From Arthrobacter antioxidans (GTDB lineage: Bacteria; Actinomycetota; Actinomycetes; Actinomycetales; Micrococcaceae): 64,000 nt of DNA. The position numbers and the translations under genes were made by a program. The notes below the pieces were generated by a model, which saw only the letters and a program-made list of their open reading frames with translations, did not search any database and was not told the DNA's origin. Below, piece after piece: positions 33,314-42,000 of this stretch (position 1 is its first letter; each line of letters opens with the position of its first letter). The stretch is taken from assembly GCF_023100725.1 (NCBI RefSeq), contig NZ_CP095501.1, positions 372,001-436,000 on the forward strand. The letters run 5' to 3'.

Positions 33314-34393
33314 ATGAGCTTCCCTCCCCTCGCCGAGGAATCCTTGCCCCGACGCCTGAGCGCCCTGTGTCGCACGGCGGCCGCCAGGGCAACGGCCTTC
33401 GTGCGGCGCGCTCGGTCGCGTCTCGGCAGCTCGGCACACGCACCCGACGACGCCGGCCGTGCCCGCCGCGGTGCCGATGGCCGAGCGCCCGCCCCGGCCG
33501 ACCCGCCGGGCACTGTCCTGCCTGCTCAGCCCGGACGGGTCCCGCGGCTGCTGACCGCTGCCATCGTCGCCCTGATGGTGGCCTCCAGCCTGCTCGGTCT
33601 GACGGTGCGTGGCCTGTACCAGGAGCCGCCGTCGGTGGTGGCCATGGTCCGGGGCCTGGACGCGGTCAACCTCGCCGTGGCCGTGCCGGCGCTGGCGGGC
33701 TCGCTGTGGCTGGCCGGCAGGGGATCGCTGCGGGGTCGGGTGCTCTGGACCGGGACGTTGGCCTACACCCTGTACACCTACGCGCTGTTCGTGTTCGGGC
33801 TGGGGTTCACCGCTACCTTCCTGCTCCACGTGGCCGTCCTGGCCATGGCCATCTACGCCTTGGTCCTGGCCCTGGGCGGCGCGGACAGGGAGGGGTTCGC
33901 CCGGCGGTTCCGGCATCGCGTCCCCGTCCGAGCAGCAGCGGTCGTCCTGGGTCTGCTGGGCCTCGGGCTGGGCGGCATCTGGACGTACTACGCGTCCCGG
34001 TTCGCTTTGACCGGAGCAGTCCCGCCGGCAGGCCTGATCGTCCAGCCGGTCTCCGGCCTGCACCTGTCCTATGCCGCAGACCTCGTCCTGATGGTGCCGG
34101 CCTACCTCCTCGCAGCGGTGCAGCTGTGGCGGCAGCAACCCTGGGGTTACCTCCTGGGCGGAACCCTCCTGGTGTCCGGCACGCTGCAGCAGGTGGGCTA
34201 CATGGCGCAGCTCGCCTTCCAGTCCCGGGCCGGCATCCAAGGTGCCACGGCCGCCGACCCCGGCGAGCCGCCCATCCTGGCTGCCTACGTCGTGGCCCTG
34301 GTGCTCCTGCTGGCAGGCTCCCGGGCCCCGGCTGCCATCGGGTCCGGGGACAGGACGGCGCCGAGCCGGCGTCGTCCCCGACCCGCGACATAG
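33314..34393 (+). CDS. multi-pass membrane protein of unknown function
   Basis: A 359-aa protein I do not recognise. About 80 polar, Arg/Ala/Pro-rich residues precede eight hydrophobic segments (first: RLLTAAIVALMVASSLLGLTV; others include LDAVNLAVAVPALAGSLWLA, WTGTLAYTLYTYALFVFGLGF, LLHVAVLAMAIYALVLALGG and ILAAYVVALVLLLAGS), and a basic tail. The loop between segments 5 and 6 contains TGAVPPAGLIVQPVSGLHLSYAADL. The ATG at 33314 has CCGGAGCG upstream; further upstream codons are possible. No operon partner: recQ repeats precede it and a tRNA on the opposite strand follows. Confidence 0.65.
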   Translation: MSFPPLAEESLPRRLSALCRTAAARATAFVRRARSRLGSSAHAPDDAGRARRGADGRAPAPADPPGTVLPAQPGRVPRLLTAAIVALMVASSLLGLTVRGLYQEPPSVVAMVRGLDAVNLAVAVPALAGSLWLAGRGSLRGRVLWTGTLAYTLYTYALFVFGLGFTATFLLHVAVLAMAIYALVLALGGADREGFARRFRHRVPVRAAAVVLGLLGLGLGGIWTYYASRFALTGAVPPAGLIVQPVSGLHLSYAADLVLMVPAYLLAAVQLWRQQPWGYLLGGTLLVSGTLQQVGYMAQLAFQSRAGIQGATAADPGEPPILAAYVVALVLLLAGSRAPAAIGSGDRTAPSRRRPRPAT

Positions 34394-34424
34394 GGTCCCG
34401 GCGTCGCGGATCGTGCGGGAGACG

Positions 34425-34454
34425 AAAAAAGAGCCCCTATTTCTAGGGGCTCTT
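34425..34454 (-). terminator. terminator of tRNA-Ser(GCT)
   Basis: Minus strand: AAGAGCCCCTA (34454-34444) pairs with TAGGGGCTCTT (34439-34429) around GAAA, followed by T6. Strong intrinsic terminator, which may also serve the convergent membrane-protein gene. Confidence 0.9.
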
Positions 34455-34458
34455 CCAG

Positions 34459-34546
34459 CGGAGACGGGGGGATTTGAACCCCCGGTAGGCTTTAGGCCCA
34501 CACTTCATTAGCAGTGAAGCCCATTCGGCCGCTCTGGCACGTCTCC
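34459..34546 (-). tRNA. tRNA-Ser(GCT)
   Basis: Minus-strand cloverleaf. Acceptor GGAGACG/CGTCTCC, anticodon arm CTTCA-CTGCTAA-TGAAG giving anticodon GCT (reads AGC/AGU), a long variable arm and GGGGGTTCAAATCCCCC T-arm. Discriminator G; no encoded CCA. Confidence 0.95.
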
Positions 34547-34669
34547 ATCGGCTATCGCTAGCTTCCCAAGGTTACCCAGAAGGGGACGGCAAGAGCAAAA
34601 CAGGCGCCCGGCCCCGGACGGGCCGGCGGCGGGGCGACCGGATGAGCTCCGACCACGTGCTGCCGCCGA

Positions 34670-36763
34670 TCAGAGGGATCCCGTCAGGGCCCGCCACAGG
34701 AACTCGAAGCTCATCGCATGCATCCTCGCGGCCTGCCGGTTGTCCGCGGCACCCGCATGCCCGCCCTCGAGCGCCTCGTGGAACCAGACGTCCCGGGCGC
34801 CCAGGTCCTTCATCCGCGCGGCCATCTTGCGGGCCTGGACGGGTCCCACACGGTCGTCGCTCGTCGCCGTCCAGATCAGGGTCTTCGGGTAGGCCGTGTC
34901 CTCGCGCAGCAGGTGGTACGGCGAGAACGTCCGCACGTACTCCCACTCCTCGGGCTTGTCCGGGTCGCCGTACTCGGCGATCCACGAGTACCCCGCGGAG
35001 AGCTTCGTGTACCGGCGCATGTCCAGCAGCGGGACGCCGCAGGAGACGGCGCCGAACAGGTGCGGGTAGGTGGTGAGCATGTTGCCCACGAGCAGCCCGC
35101 CGTTGCTCCGCCCGGTGCAGCCCAGCAGTGACGGTGCCGTGACGCCCCGCCGCACCAGGTCCTCGGCGATCGCCGCGAAGTCCTCGTACGCGCGGTGCCG
35201 GTCGGCGTGCAGCGCTGCACGGTGCCACGCCGGACCGTACTCGCCGCCGCCGCGGATGTTCGCCAGCACGTACACACCGGCACGGCCGTCGTCGGTGACG
35301 CGTTCCAGCCAGCCGCGGCCGATCACGCCGCTGTAGGCGGGCGTCATGGAGTGCTCGAACCCGCCGTATCCGGAGAGCAGGGTGGGGTTGCCGCCGTCGA
35401 GCACCAGGTCCTTCGATGCGATCTGGAAGTACGGGACGCGCGTGCCGTCGCTGGAGACGGCGAAGTGCTGCTCGACCGCGAAGCGGTCCTCGTCGAAGTA
35501 CGACGGCGACGACTTGACGGCGGTGTGGTTCCCGCCGATCGTCCCGCGGTACAGCGTCGAGGGGGTGAGGAAACCGGTGGCGATCAGCCAGTAGTCGTTA
35601 CCGGCGTCCTCGTCCTCGTCCTCGTCGTCGACGGCGTAGGCGTCCACCGAGTGCAGCGGCGGGCAGGCGTCGAGGAGTTCCGCCGTCCAGCCCTGCGCGG
35701 GGTCGAGGATGCGGATCTCCGAGGAGACGTCGCGCAGCAGGTTCAGCAGCAGGTGGTCCCGGGTCCAGCTCCAGGACTGCAGGGACGTCGTGGCGTCCGG
35801 CGCGAACACTGTGGCGAAGGAGCGGCCACCGGCGAGGAACGCGTCGAAGCCGATGACGAGCAGCGATCCGGCGGTATGCGTGGTGCCGGCGACGGTCCAG
35901 TCGGTGCGGGGCCGCACGATCAGCCACTCGCGGTGCAGGGAGATGCTCGCGTCCTCCGGCACCTCGATCGGCAGCCACGAACCGTCGCGCCGGACGTAGG
36001 TGCGCCGCGTGTAGAAGTCGATCGTGTCGACGGCGACGTCGCGCACGAAGCCGGGCGTGGCGTCGTGCAGGACCATGGCCATCATGTGGTCCTCGTCCAC
36101 GCCGAAGTACTCCTGGGCGTCGTCCAGGCCGGCGCCGCGCTGCAGGGTGCGGACGGTCCGCGGGTAGGAACTCGACGTCATCGAGCCCGGGCCGAAGTCG
36201 GTCCCGACATACAGGGTGTCCGGCCCCGCCCACGAGATGCGGCTCTTGGCCGCCGGGATGTCGAACCCACCGTCCACGAAGGCCAGGGTTCCGAGGTGGA
36301 ACTCGCGGTACCGCGCGGCGTCGCCCCCGTCGGGGGAGAGCACCACGAGGACCCGCTCGTGGGGTTCGCCGCTGTCGGGGCGCAGGAAGAGCGCACCGCC
36401 CCAGACCCATTCCGTGCCCTCGGCGGCACTCAGGGCGTCGACGTCGAGCAGGAGCTCCCACTCCGGGGCGTCCGAGGGGTAGCTCTCCCAACTCGTGCGG
36501 CGCCAGATGCCCTGCCGATGCGCGGCGTCGCGCCAGAAGTTGTAGTAGAAATCGCCGTGCTTGCCCACCATGGGGATGCGGTCGGTGGAGTCGAGCACTT
36601 CGAGGATCCCGCGCTCGCGGACCCCGAAGTCAGGCGTCACGAGGGCGTCCTCCGTCAGGGCGTTCTCGCCGCGCACCCAGTCGAGCTGCCGCTCACCATA
36701 GATGTCCTCCAGCCAGAGGAAGGGGTCGTCCGTCATGGCCGGGTCATCCGTGTGCAGCGTCAT
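34670..36763 (-). CDS. prolyl oligopeptidase family (S9) serine peptidase
   Basis: A 697-aa cytosolic-type S9 peptidase. The N-terminal two-thirds form the seven-bladed propeller region beginning DDPFLWLEDIYGERQLDWVR. The C-terminal alpha/beta hydrolase has the nucleophile elbow GCTGRSNGG (serine near residue 551), the acid in SDDRVGPVQARKMAARM (about 634) and the histidine in EGGHAG (about 669). An acidic insert DDEDEDEDAG lies in a propeller loop. No signal peptide, so it probably trims oligopeptides in the cytoplasm. The ATG at 36763 has TAGGAT 6 nt upstream; M10 is an alternative. Divergent from the FAD/NAD protein gene. Confidence 0.9.
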   Translation of the reverse strand: MTLHTDDPAMTDDPFLWLEDIYGERQLDWVRGENALTEDALVTPDFGVRERGILEVLDSTDRIPMVGKHGDFYYNFWRDAAHRQGIWRRTSWESYPSDAPEWELLLDVDALSAAEGTEWVWGGALFLRPDSGEPHERVLVVLSPDGGDAARYREFHLGTLAFVDGGFDIPAAKSRISWAGPDTLYVGTDFGPGSMTSSSYPRTVRTLQRGAGLDDAQEYFGVDEDHMMAMVLHDATPGFVRDVAVDTIDFYTRRTYVRRDGSWLPIEVPEDASISLHREWLIVRPRTDWTVAGTTHTAGSLLVIGFDAFLAGGRSFATVFAPDATTSLQSWSWTRDHLLLNLLRDVSSEIRILDPAQGWTAELLDACPPLHSVDAYAVDDEDEDEDAGNDYWLIATGFLTPSTLYRGTIGGNHTAVKSSPSYFDEDRFAVEQHFAVSSDGTRVPYFQIASKDLVLDGGNPTLLSGYGGFEHSMTPAYSGVIGRGWLERVTDDGRAGVYVLANIRGGGEYGPAWHRAALHADRHRAYEDFAAIAEDLVRRGVTAPSLLGCTGRSNGGLLVGNMLTTYPHLFGAVSCGVPLLDMRRYTKLSAGYSWIAEYGDPDKPEEWEYVRTFSPYHLLREDTAYPKTLIWTATSDDRVGPVQARKMAARMKDLGARDVWFHEALEGGHAGAADNRQAARMHAMSFEFLWRALTGSL

Positions 36764-36769
36764 GCGCCC

Positions 36770-36775
36770 ATCCTA
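36770..36775 (-). promoter_or_regulatory. -10 box TAGGAT, leaderless start
   Basis: TAGGAT on the minus strand ends 6 nt before the ATG of the prolyl oligopeptidase gene. Confidence 0.6.
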
Positions 36776-36841
36776 TGCAGGGACGCGGAAGCCCCACCAA
36801 AGCCCGGGAGTCCGGCGGACCGGGACGGCGGCCGCGTTGGA

Positions 36842-36847
36842 TACTCT
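36842..36847 (+). promoter_or_regulatory. -10 box TACTCT, leaderless start
   Basis: TACTCT ends 6 nt before the GTG of the FAD/NAD-binding protein at 36854. Confidence 0.6.
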
Positions 36848-36853
36848 TGACAG

Positions 36854-38929
36854 GTGGAGAACCAGGACGCACGGCAGGTGGCCGTCATCGGCGGCGGGCC
36901 CCGCGGCACCTCCGTGGTCGAGCGGCTGATCGCCCGGCATCGGGCGCTCGGAGGGTCGGCTCCCGCGCTCGTCATCCGCGTCGTCGAACCGCACGACCCC
37001 GGGCCGGGCCACGTCTGGCGGCCGGACCAGTCGCGGCTCTTCCTGATGAACACGCCCTGCCTGTACCCGACGGTGGTGCCGGTCGGCGCCCCGGCCGCGA
37101 GCATCGCCCCGGCACCCGTGGGGTTGTCCTTCGACGCCTGGCGCGAACGTGCGGTCGCGGGCCTCGTCCCCGGGCTCGACGACGACGACGCGGCGGAATG
37201 CGCGGGACTCGCCTCGCGGGACTTCCCGAGCAGGGCGCTCTACGGCCGGTACCTCGCCTGGGTGTTCACCGAGGTGGTGGAGGCGGCGCCGTCGAGCGTC
37301 ACCGTGGTCCACCACCGCAACGAGGCGGTGAGCCTCGATTGCAACGGTTCCGCCCCGCAGGGAGACGGTCCAGCCCCACGCGGCGACGCTTCTGTCCGAC
37401 GCGGCGACGGTTCCGTCCCGCACGGCGGCCGGGAGTGGCGGATCACGCTCGACGACGGCTCCCGGGTCGACGCCGACGACGTGGTCCTGGCCCTCGGCCA
37501 TCTCGCGGCGACGCTCACCCCGGAGCAGGGCCGGCTCCAGGACGCCGCAGCCCGGCACGGCCTGCAGTACTGGCCGCCCGCCGTCCCGGCCGATGTCTCC
37601 TGGCACCGTCTTCCCGCAGGGAAGACCGTGCTGGTCCGGGGGCTCGGGCTCAACTTCTTCGACGCCATGATCCAGCTGACGGAGGGTCGCGGCGGTCGGT
37701 TCTCCAGCGGGGACGACGGGCGGCTCGCCTATACGCCGTCCGGGAAGGAGCCCCGCCTCGTGGCCGCCTCCCGGCGCGGCGTTCCCTACCGGGCCAAGGC
37801 GGACCTCGACTCCTACTTCCCGCGCAGCGTCGTCCTGCGCTACTGCACTCCCGAGCGAGCCCTCGCGTTCCGGGCGTCCGGCGTCCAGCCCGGCTTCGAC
37901 CACGACCTCTGGCCCCTGCTGCACCGCGATGTGCTGTGGGCCTACTACTCGACCCTCGGCCGCACCGCCCCCGGGGGGCTCCTCACACCGCCCGCGGCGT
38001 TCCTCACCGCACTCGACGCCGCTCTCGCGACGGAGGGACCGGACTGGGAGGCCGCCGCCGGACGGGTCATCGCGCGGTCCGTGCCCGAGGACCTGCGGCT
38101 CGATGTCGAAGCCCTGGCCCACCCCTTCGCCGGGCGTCGCTTCGAGGACGGGGACGCCTTCACCGCGGCCGTGCTCGCCTATCTCGACGCGGACGCCGCG
38201 GGGTCGGCGAGGGGCGAGGACGACCCGCTCAAGATGGCGATCGGCGCCCTGAACGCCGGGCGGACGGTGATCAAGCAGGCCGTGGCGGACGGGGGGATCT
38301 CCGCCTCGTCGTGGAATGCCGAACTGCGCGGATGGTTCGAGCCACTGGTCGAGGGCCTGGCGAGCGGCCCGCCCCCGCTGCGCATCGCACAGCTCGCGGC
38401 GCTCGTCCGGGCCGGGATCGTCCGCTTCGTCGGGCCCAATCCCGGATTCGGCTTCGACCCCGAAGCCGGTCTGTTCCGCGCGGCCTCGCCGTGGGTCCCG
38501 GGGGACTCGTTCACCGCGCGCTATCTCGTCGAGGCGATGATGCCGGCGAACCGGGTGTCCACGAGCCTCTCCCCGCTGATGCGCCAGCTGCTGCAGCAGG
38601 GGACCGTCCGGCCGGCGACGTCCATGGGGGATGACGGTATCCCCGTCACCTCCGACGGGCTGGATGTCACTCCGCCCCCGTACCGGGCCGTCGACCGGTC
38701 CGGCCGGGAGCAGGGATCCCTCTTCGTCATCGGTCTCCAGCTCACGTCCGTGCAGTGGGGCACGGCCATCGCCGCGCAGGCCGGCGTGGCACTGGCGGCA
38801 GGCAGCAGGACCCTCCTCGACGCCGACACCATCGCGGGCGCCGTCCTGGAGCGGGCGTCGGACGCGGTGCCACCGTCGGGCGAGCGGCACGCGGAGGCCC
38901 AGATGACCGAGGCCTCGACCGCGGGCTGA
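36854..38929 (+). CDS. FAD/NAD(P)-binding protein (NAD_binding_9 type)
   Basis: A 691-aa protein. It starts with the dinucleotide motif VAVIGGGPRGTSVVERL (about 9-25) and has WRPDQSRLFLMNTPCLYPT, FPSRALYGRYLAWVF, VLALGH and LFVIGLQLTSVQWGTAIAAQAG near the C-terminus, the pattern of NAD_binding_9/FAD-NAD(P) proteins with no defined reaction; some members accompany amino-acid hydroxylation or siderophore steps. Residues 165-192 are four 7-residue tandem repeats of the type GSxPxGD. The GTG at 36854 lies 6 nt behind TACTCT. Monocistronic, ending at a long convergent terminator. Confidence 0.75.
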   Translation: MENQDARQVAVIGGGPRGTSVVERLIARHRALGGSAPALVIRVVEPHDPGPGHVWRPDQSRLFLMNTPCLYPTVVPVGAPAASIAPAPVGLSFDAWRERAVAGLVPGLDDDDAAECAGLASRDFPSRALYGRYLAWVFTEVVEAAPSSVTVVHHRNEAVSLDCNGSAPQGDGPAPRGDASVRRGDGSVPHGGREWRITLDDGSRVDADDVVLALGHLAATLTPEQGRLQDAAARHGLQYWPPAVPADVSWHRLPAGKTVLVRGLGLNFFDAMIQLTEGRGGRFSSGDDGRLAYTPSGKEPRLVAASRRGVPYRAKADLDSYFPRSVVLRYCTPERALAFRASGVQPGFDHDLWPLLHRDVLWAYYSTLGRTAPGGLLTPPAAFLTALDAALATEGPDWEAAAGRVIARSVPEDLRLDVEALAHPFAGRRFEDGDAFTAAVLAYLDADAAGSARGEDDPLKMAIGALNAGRTVIKQAVADGGISASSWNAELRGWFEPLVEGLASGPPPLRIAQLAALVRAGIVRFVGPNPGFGFDPEAGLFRAASPWVPGDSFTARYLVEAMMPANRVSTSLSPLMRQLLQQGTVRPATSMGDDGIPVTSDGLDVTPPPYRAVDRSGREQGSLFVIGLQLTSVQWGTAIAAQAGVALAAGSRTLLDADTIAGAVLERASDAVPPSGERHAEAQMTEASTAG
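37346..37429 (+). repeat. 4 x 21-bp in-frame tandem repeat
   Basis: Four 21-bp units start at 37346, 37367, 37388 and 37409 within the FAD/NAD-protein gene and encode seven-residue repeats such as GPAPRGD and ASVRRGD. The length is a multiple of three, so copy-number change would keep the frame. Confidence 0.85.
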
Positions 38930-39014
38930 CGTGTCGACGGCGGGCTGACAGCCGGGCCTTCCGATAGGGGGCGGTCGGCCGGACGGACCGCCGGGCCCGC
39001 GACAGGCCCACTCA

Positions 39015-39065
39015 ATGACAGAGGGACCCCCGCCTGCATCGTGCTGGCGGGAGTCCCTCTGTCAT
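39015..39065. terminator. bidirectional terminator between convergent genes
   Basis: ATGACAGAGGGAC (39015-39027) pairs with GTCCCTCTGTCAT (39053-39065), extended by CCCGCC/GGCGGG after one mismatch, with an 11-nt loop. It sits between the FAD/NAD protein and the secreted nuclease. Confidence 0.8.
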
Positions 39066-39098
39066 ACCCGACCGGTCGGGGAGCGACCGGCGATCGAC

Positions 39099-42000
39099 CT
39101 AGCCTTTGAGGCAGCGGTCGTAGTTCGCCAGGTGCGCGCGGTAGCTGACCCAGCTGCCGTTGTTCGCGCCCTCGGCCGGAGGGGTCGGCTTGGAGCAGGC
39201 CGGCTTACCGGGCTTGATCGGCTTGACCGGCTTCTCCGGCTTGACGGGCTTGACGGGCTTCTCAGGCGCCGGCGGTTCCGTCGGCGTGACGGCCTCGACC
39301 GTGACCGGCAGGGTCACCGTCGTCGCGCTCGGTGCGGCCGTCAGGACGATCCGCCCCTGGCCGTCGGCCGTCGCGGGAACCGTGAGGTTCACCGTGGCGC
39401 TGCCGCCCGTGACCGGGACACTGCCGAGGTCGGTGGCCGTGCCGTTCGCCGCTACGAAGCTGGCGGACAGCGTCGTGTTGGTCGGGCTGCCGAGGGAGGT
39501 GAGATCCAGCTTCGACACCGTGAAGGAGACGGCGGTGCCGGCCTTCACCGTGGTCGGGGCGCCCTGCACCTGCACGCTGCGGCGGTCGAACGACGGCGAC
39601 AGCGGGCTGTTGGCGCGCACGTAGTCGATCCACGCGTCGCGGTCCACGAGTCCCGACTCGCGGGTGTCGGTGCCCTCACGGAAGACCGTGAAGTTGTCGC
39701 CGCCCTGCGCCAGGAAGCTGAAGGTGCCGATCCGGTAGTCCTTGGCGGGATCGAGCGGTGCTCCGTCGATCGTGACCGAGGTGATCCGCGAACCCCGCGC
39801 GAGGGCCGGGTCGTAGGTGACGCTCACGTTGTCCGACAGGCCGAGGGCCAGGAAGGACCGCGAGTTGCCGTCCGGCTGCCACTGCTGCTCGAGCATCGCC
39901 TTGAACTGCGCACCGGTCAGGGTGGTGGTCCAGAGGTCGTTGACGAACGGCAGCACCGCATTCGCCTCGGCGAACGTCACGACGCCGTCGGGTGCGTAGT
40001 AGAGCTCGTTGCGGAGCCCGCCCGGGTTGACGACGCCGATCTGCGCACCGCCGCGCTCGGCCGGTGCGAGGCTGGCCCGCAGCGAGTCGGCGACGAGGTT
40101 GCCCAGGGTGGACTCGCTGGCGCGGTCGTCACGGGTTGCACCCGTGAAGGCCGTGGTGATGTCCCCGGTGACCGCGCCGACCGGCTGGTCGCCGATGACC
40201 TTCGCCTGCGCGAGGGCCGCGTCGACGATGGTCTTCACGGCGGCGACGCGCGGGTAGGCGGCCACGAGGGCTGCGTCCGTCTCGGTGGAGCGGGCGACGT
40301 TGCGGGCCGTATAGGACTCGACGTCGTTCGTCGCGGTGTCGACGGTCAGCGTGATCTGGCCGACGAACTCGCCGTAGGACCCGGTCTGGAGGATGGGCCG
40401 GGTCTCGCCTGCGGCACCGGGGACGGGGGCGTCCCACGCGTACTGCTTGTGCGTGTGACCGGTGAAGATGGCGTCCACGAGGGGCGTCGTCTCCGTGACG
40501 ATCTCGGCGAACACTCCGCCGGCCGCTACTTCCTGCTCCAGGGTGGCACCCTCGACGGCGCCGTCTCCGGCGCCCTCGTGGTACTCGGCGACGATGACGT
40601 CGGCGAGGTCCTGGTCCTCGATCTCCTGTGCCACGCGGTTGACGGCCTCGACGGGATCACCGAAGTCGACGGTGGCGATGCCGCCGGGGCTGACGAGTGA
40701 CGCGGTCTCCTCGGTCACGACACCGATCACTGCGACGTCGACGCCGTCGACCGTGATGATCGAGTACTCGTCGAGGGCGGGCTCGGTGGTGCCCTTGGTG
40801 TAGACGTTCGCGCCCAAATACGGGAAGTCCGCGGCGTCGGAGACACGGCCTGTGAGGTCGTCGAAGCCCGTGTCGAACTCGTGGTTGCCCACGGCGGATG
40901 CGCGGAGCTCCAGGGTGTTCAGGACGTCGATGGTCGGCTGGTCGTCCTGCAGCGCCGAGGCGAACAGGGACGCGCCGATGTTGTCGCCGGCCGAGAGGAA
41001 GGCCGTCTTGTCCTCGCCGAACTCGGCGCGGAGCTTCTCGACGGTCCCGGCGAAGCGCACCGTGTTGGAGTCGATGCGGCCGTGGAAGTCGTTGATGTTC
41101 AGCAGGTTGAGTTCCGCGGTGGTATCGGCAGCCGGTGCGAGGTCCAGGCCCACGATCACGGGGTCGTGGTCGCTGGCGCGGTACGGATCCGCCCGGTAGT
41201 AGTCGGTGACGTTGTTGTTGTACCGGCTGTACTCGAGGGCCACCGACTCCACGGAGTTGATGTTCCAGGTGTCCACCCCGGACACCGTGGCGTCCGCCGT
41301 CGGCGACGCCAGGATGTGGTCGAGGGAACCGCTCAGGCCCGAGAAGACGTAGGAGAAGGTGTTGTCCTTCTCACCCTGGTTGACGTACCCGGCCTCGTAG
41401 AGGACCTGCATGGGGTCCTCCTGCGTGTAGGAGTTGAAGTCGCCGGTCAGGAAGACCTTGTCCGTCTTCGCCGCCGTCTTCATGGAATCGGCGAACGCGA
41501 CGAGGGCGCGGGCCTGGTTCACGCGTGCGGCGTTCCAGGCACCCTGGCCGTCGCCGGTGTCGGCGTCGGGCCCGGAGCTCGGGCCGGATCCCTTGGACTT
41601 GAAGTGGTTGACGATGGCGAGGAAGGTCTCGTCCTCGGCCCCGCCGACGGGCTTGAAGGCCTGTGCCAGCGGCTTGCGCGCGTTGGTGAACACCACGTTG
41701 TCATCGAGGATGACGGACTCGCCCACGGGTTCGGCGGTGGCCTTCTTGTAGATCAGGGCCGTGCGGATGACGTCCTCGTTCTCCAGCGCCGGCAGGGCCG
41801 CGGGGGAGCGGACGTAGTCCCAGGTGCCGGGAGCCTTCTCGTTGAGCGCGTCCACGAGGGTCTTGAGGGCGAAGTCGCGATCCTTGCCGAACTTCGCCGA
41901 GTTCTCGATCTCCATGAGGGTGACGACATCGGCGTCGAGGGCGTTGATCGCCGAGACGATCTTCGCCTCCTGGCGCTCGAAGCTCTCCTGGTTCGCGGCG

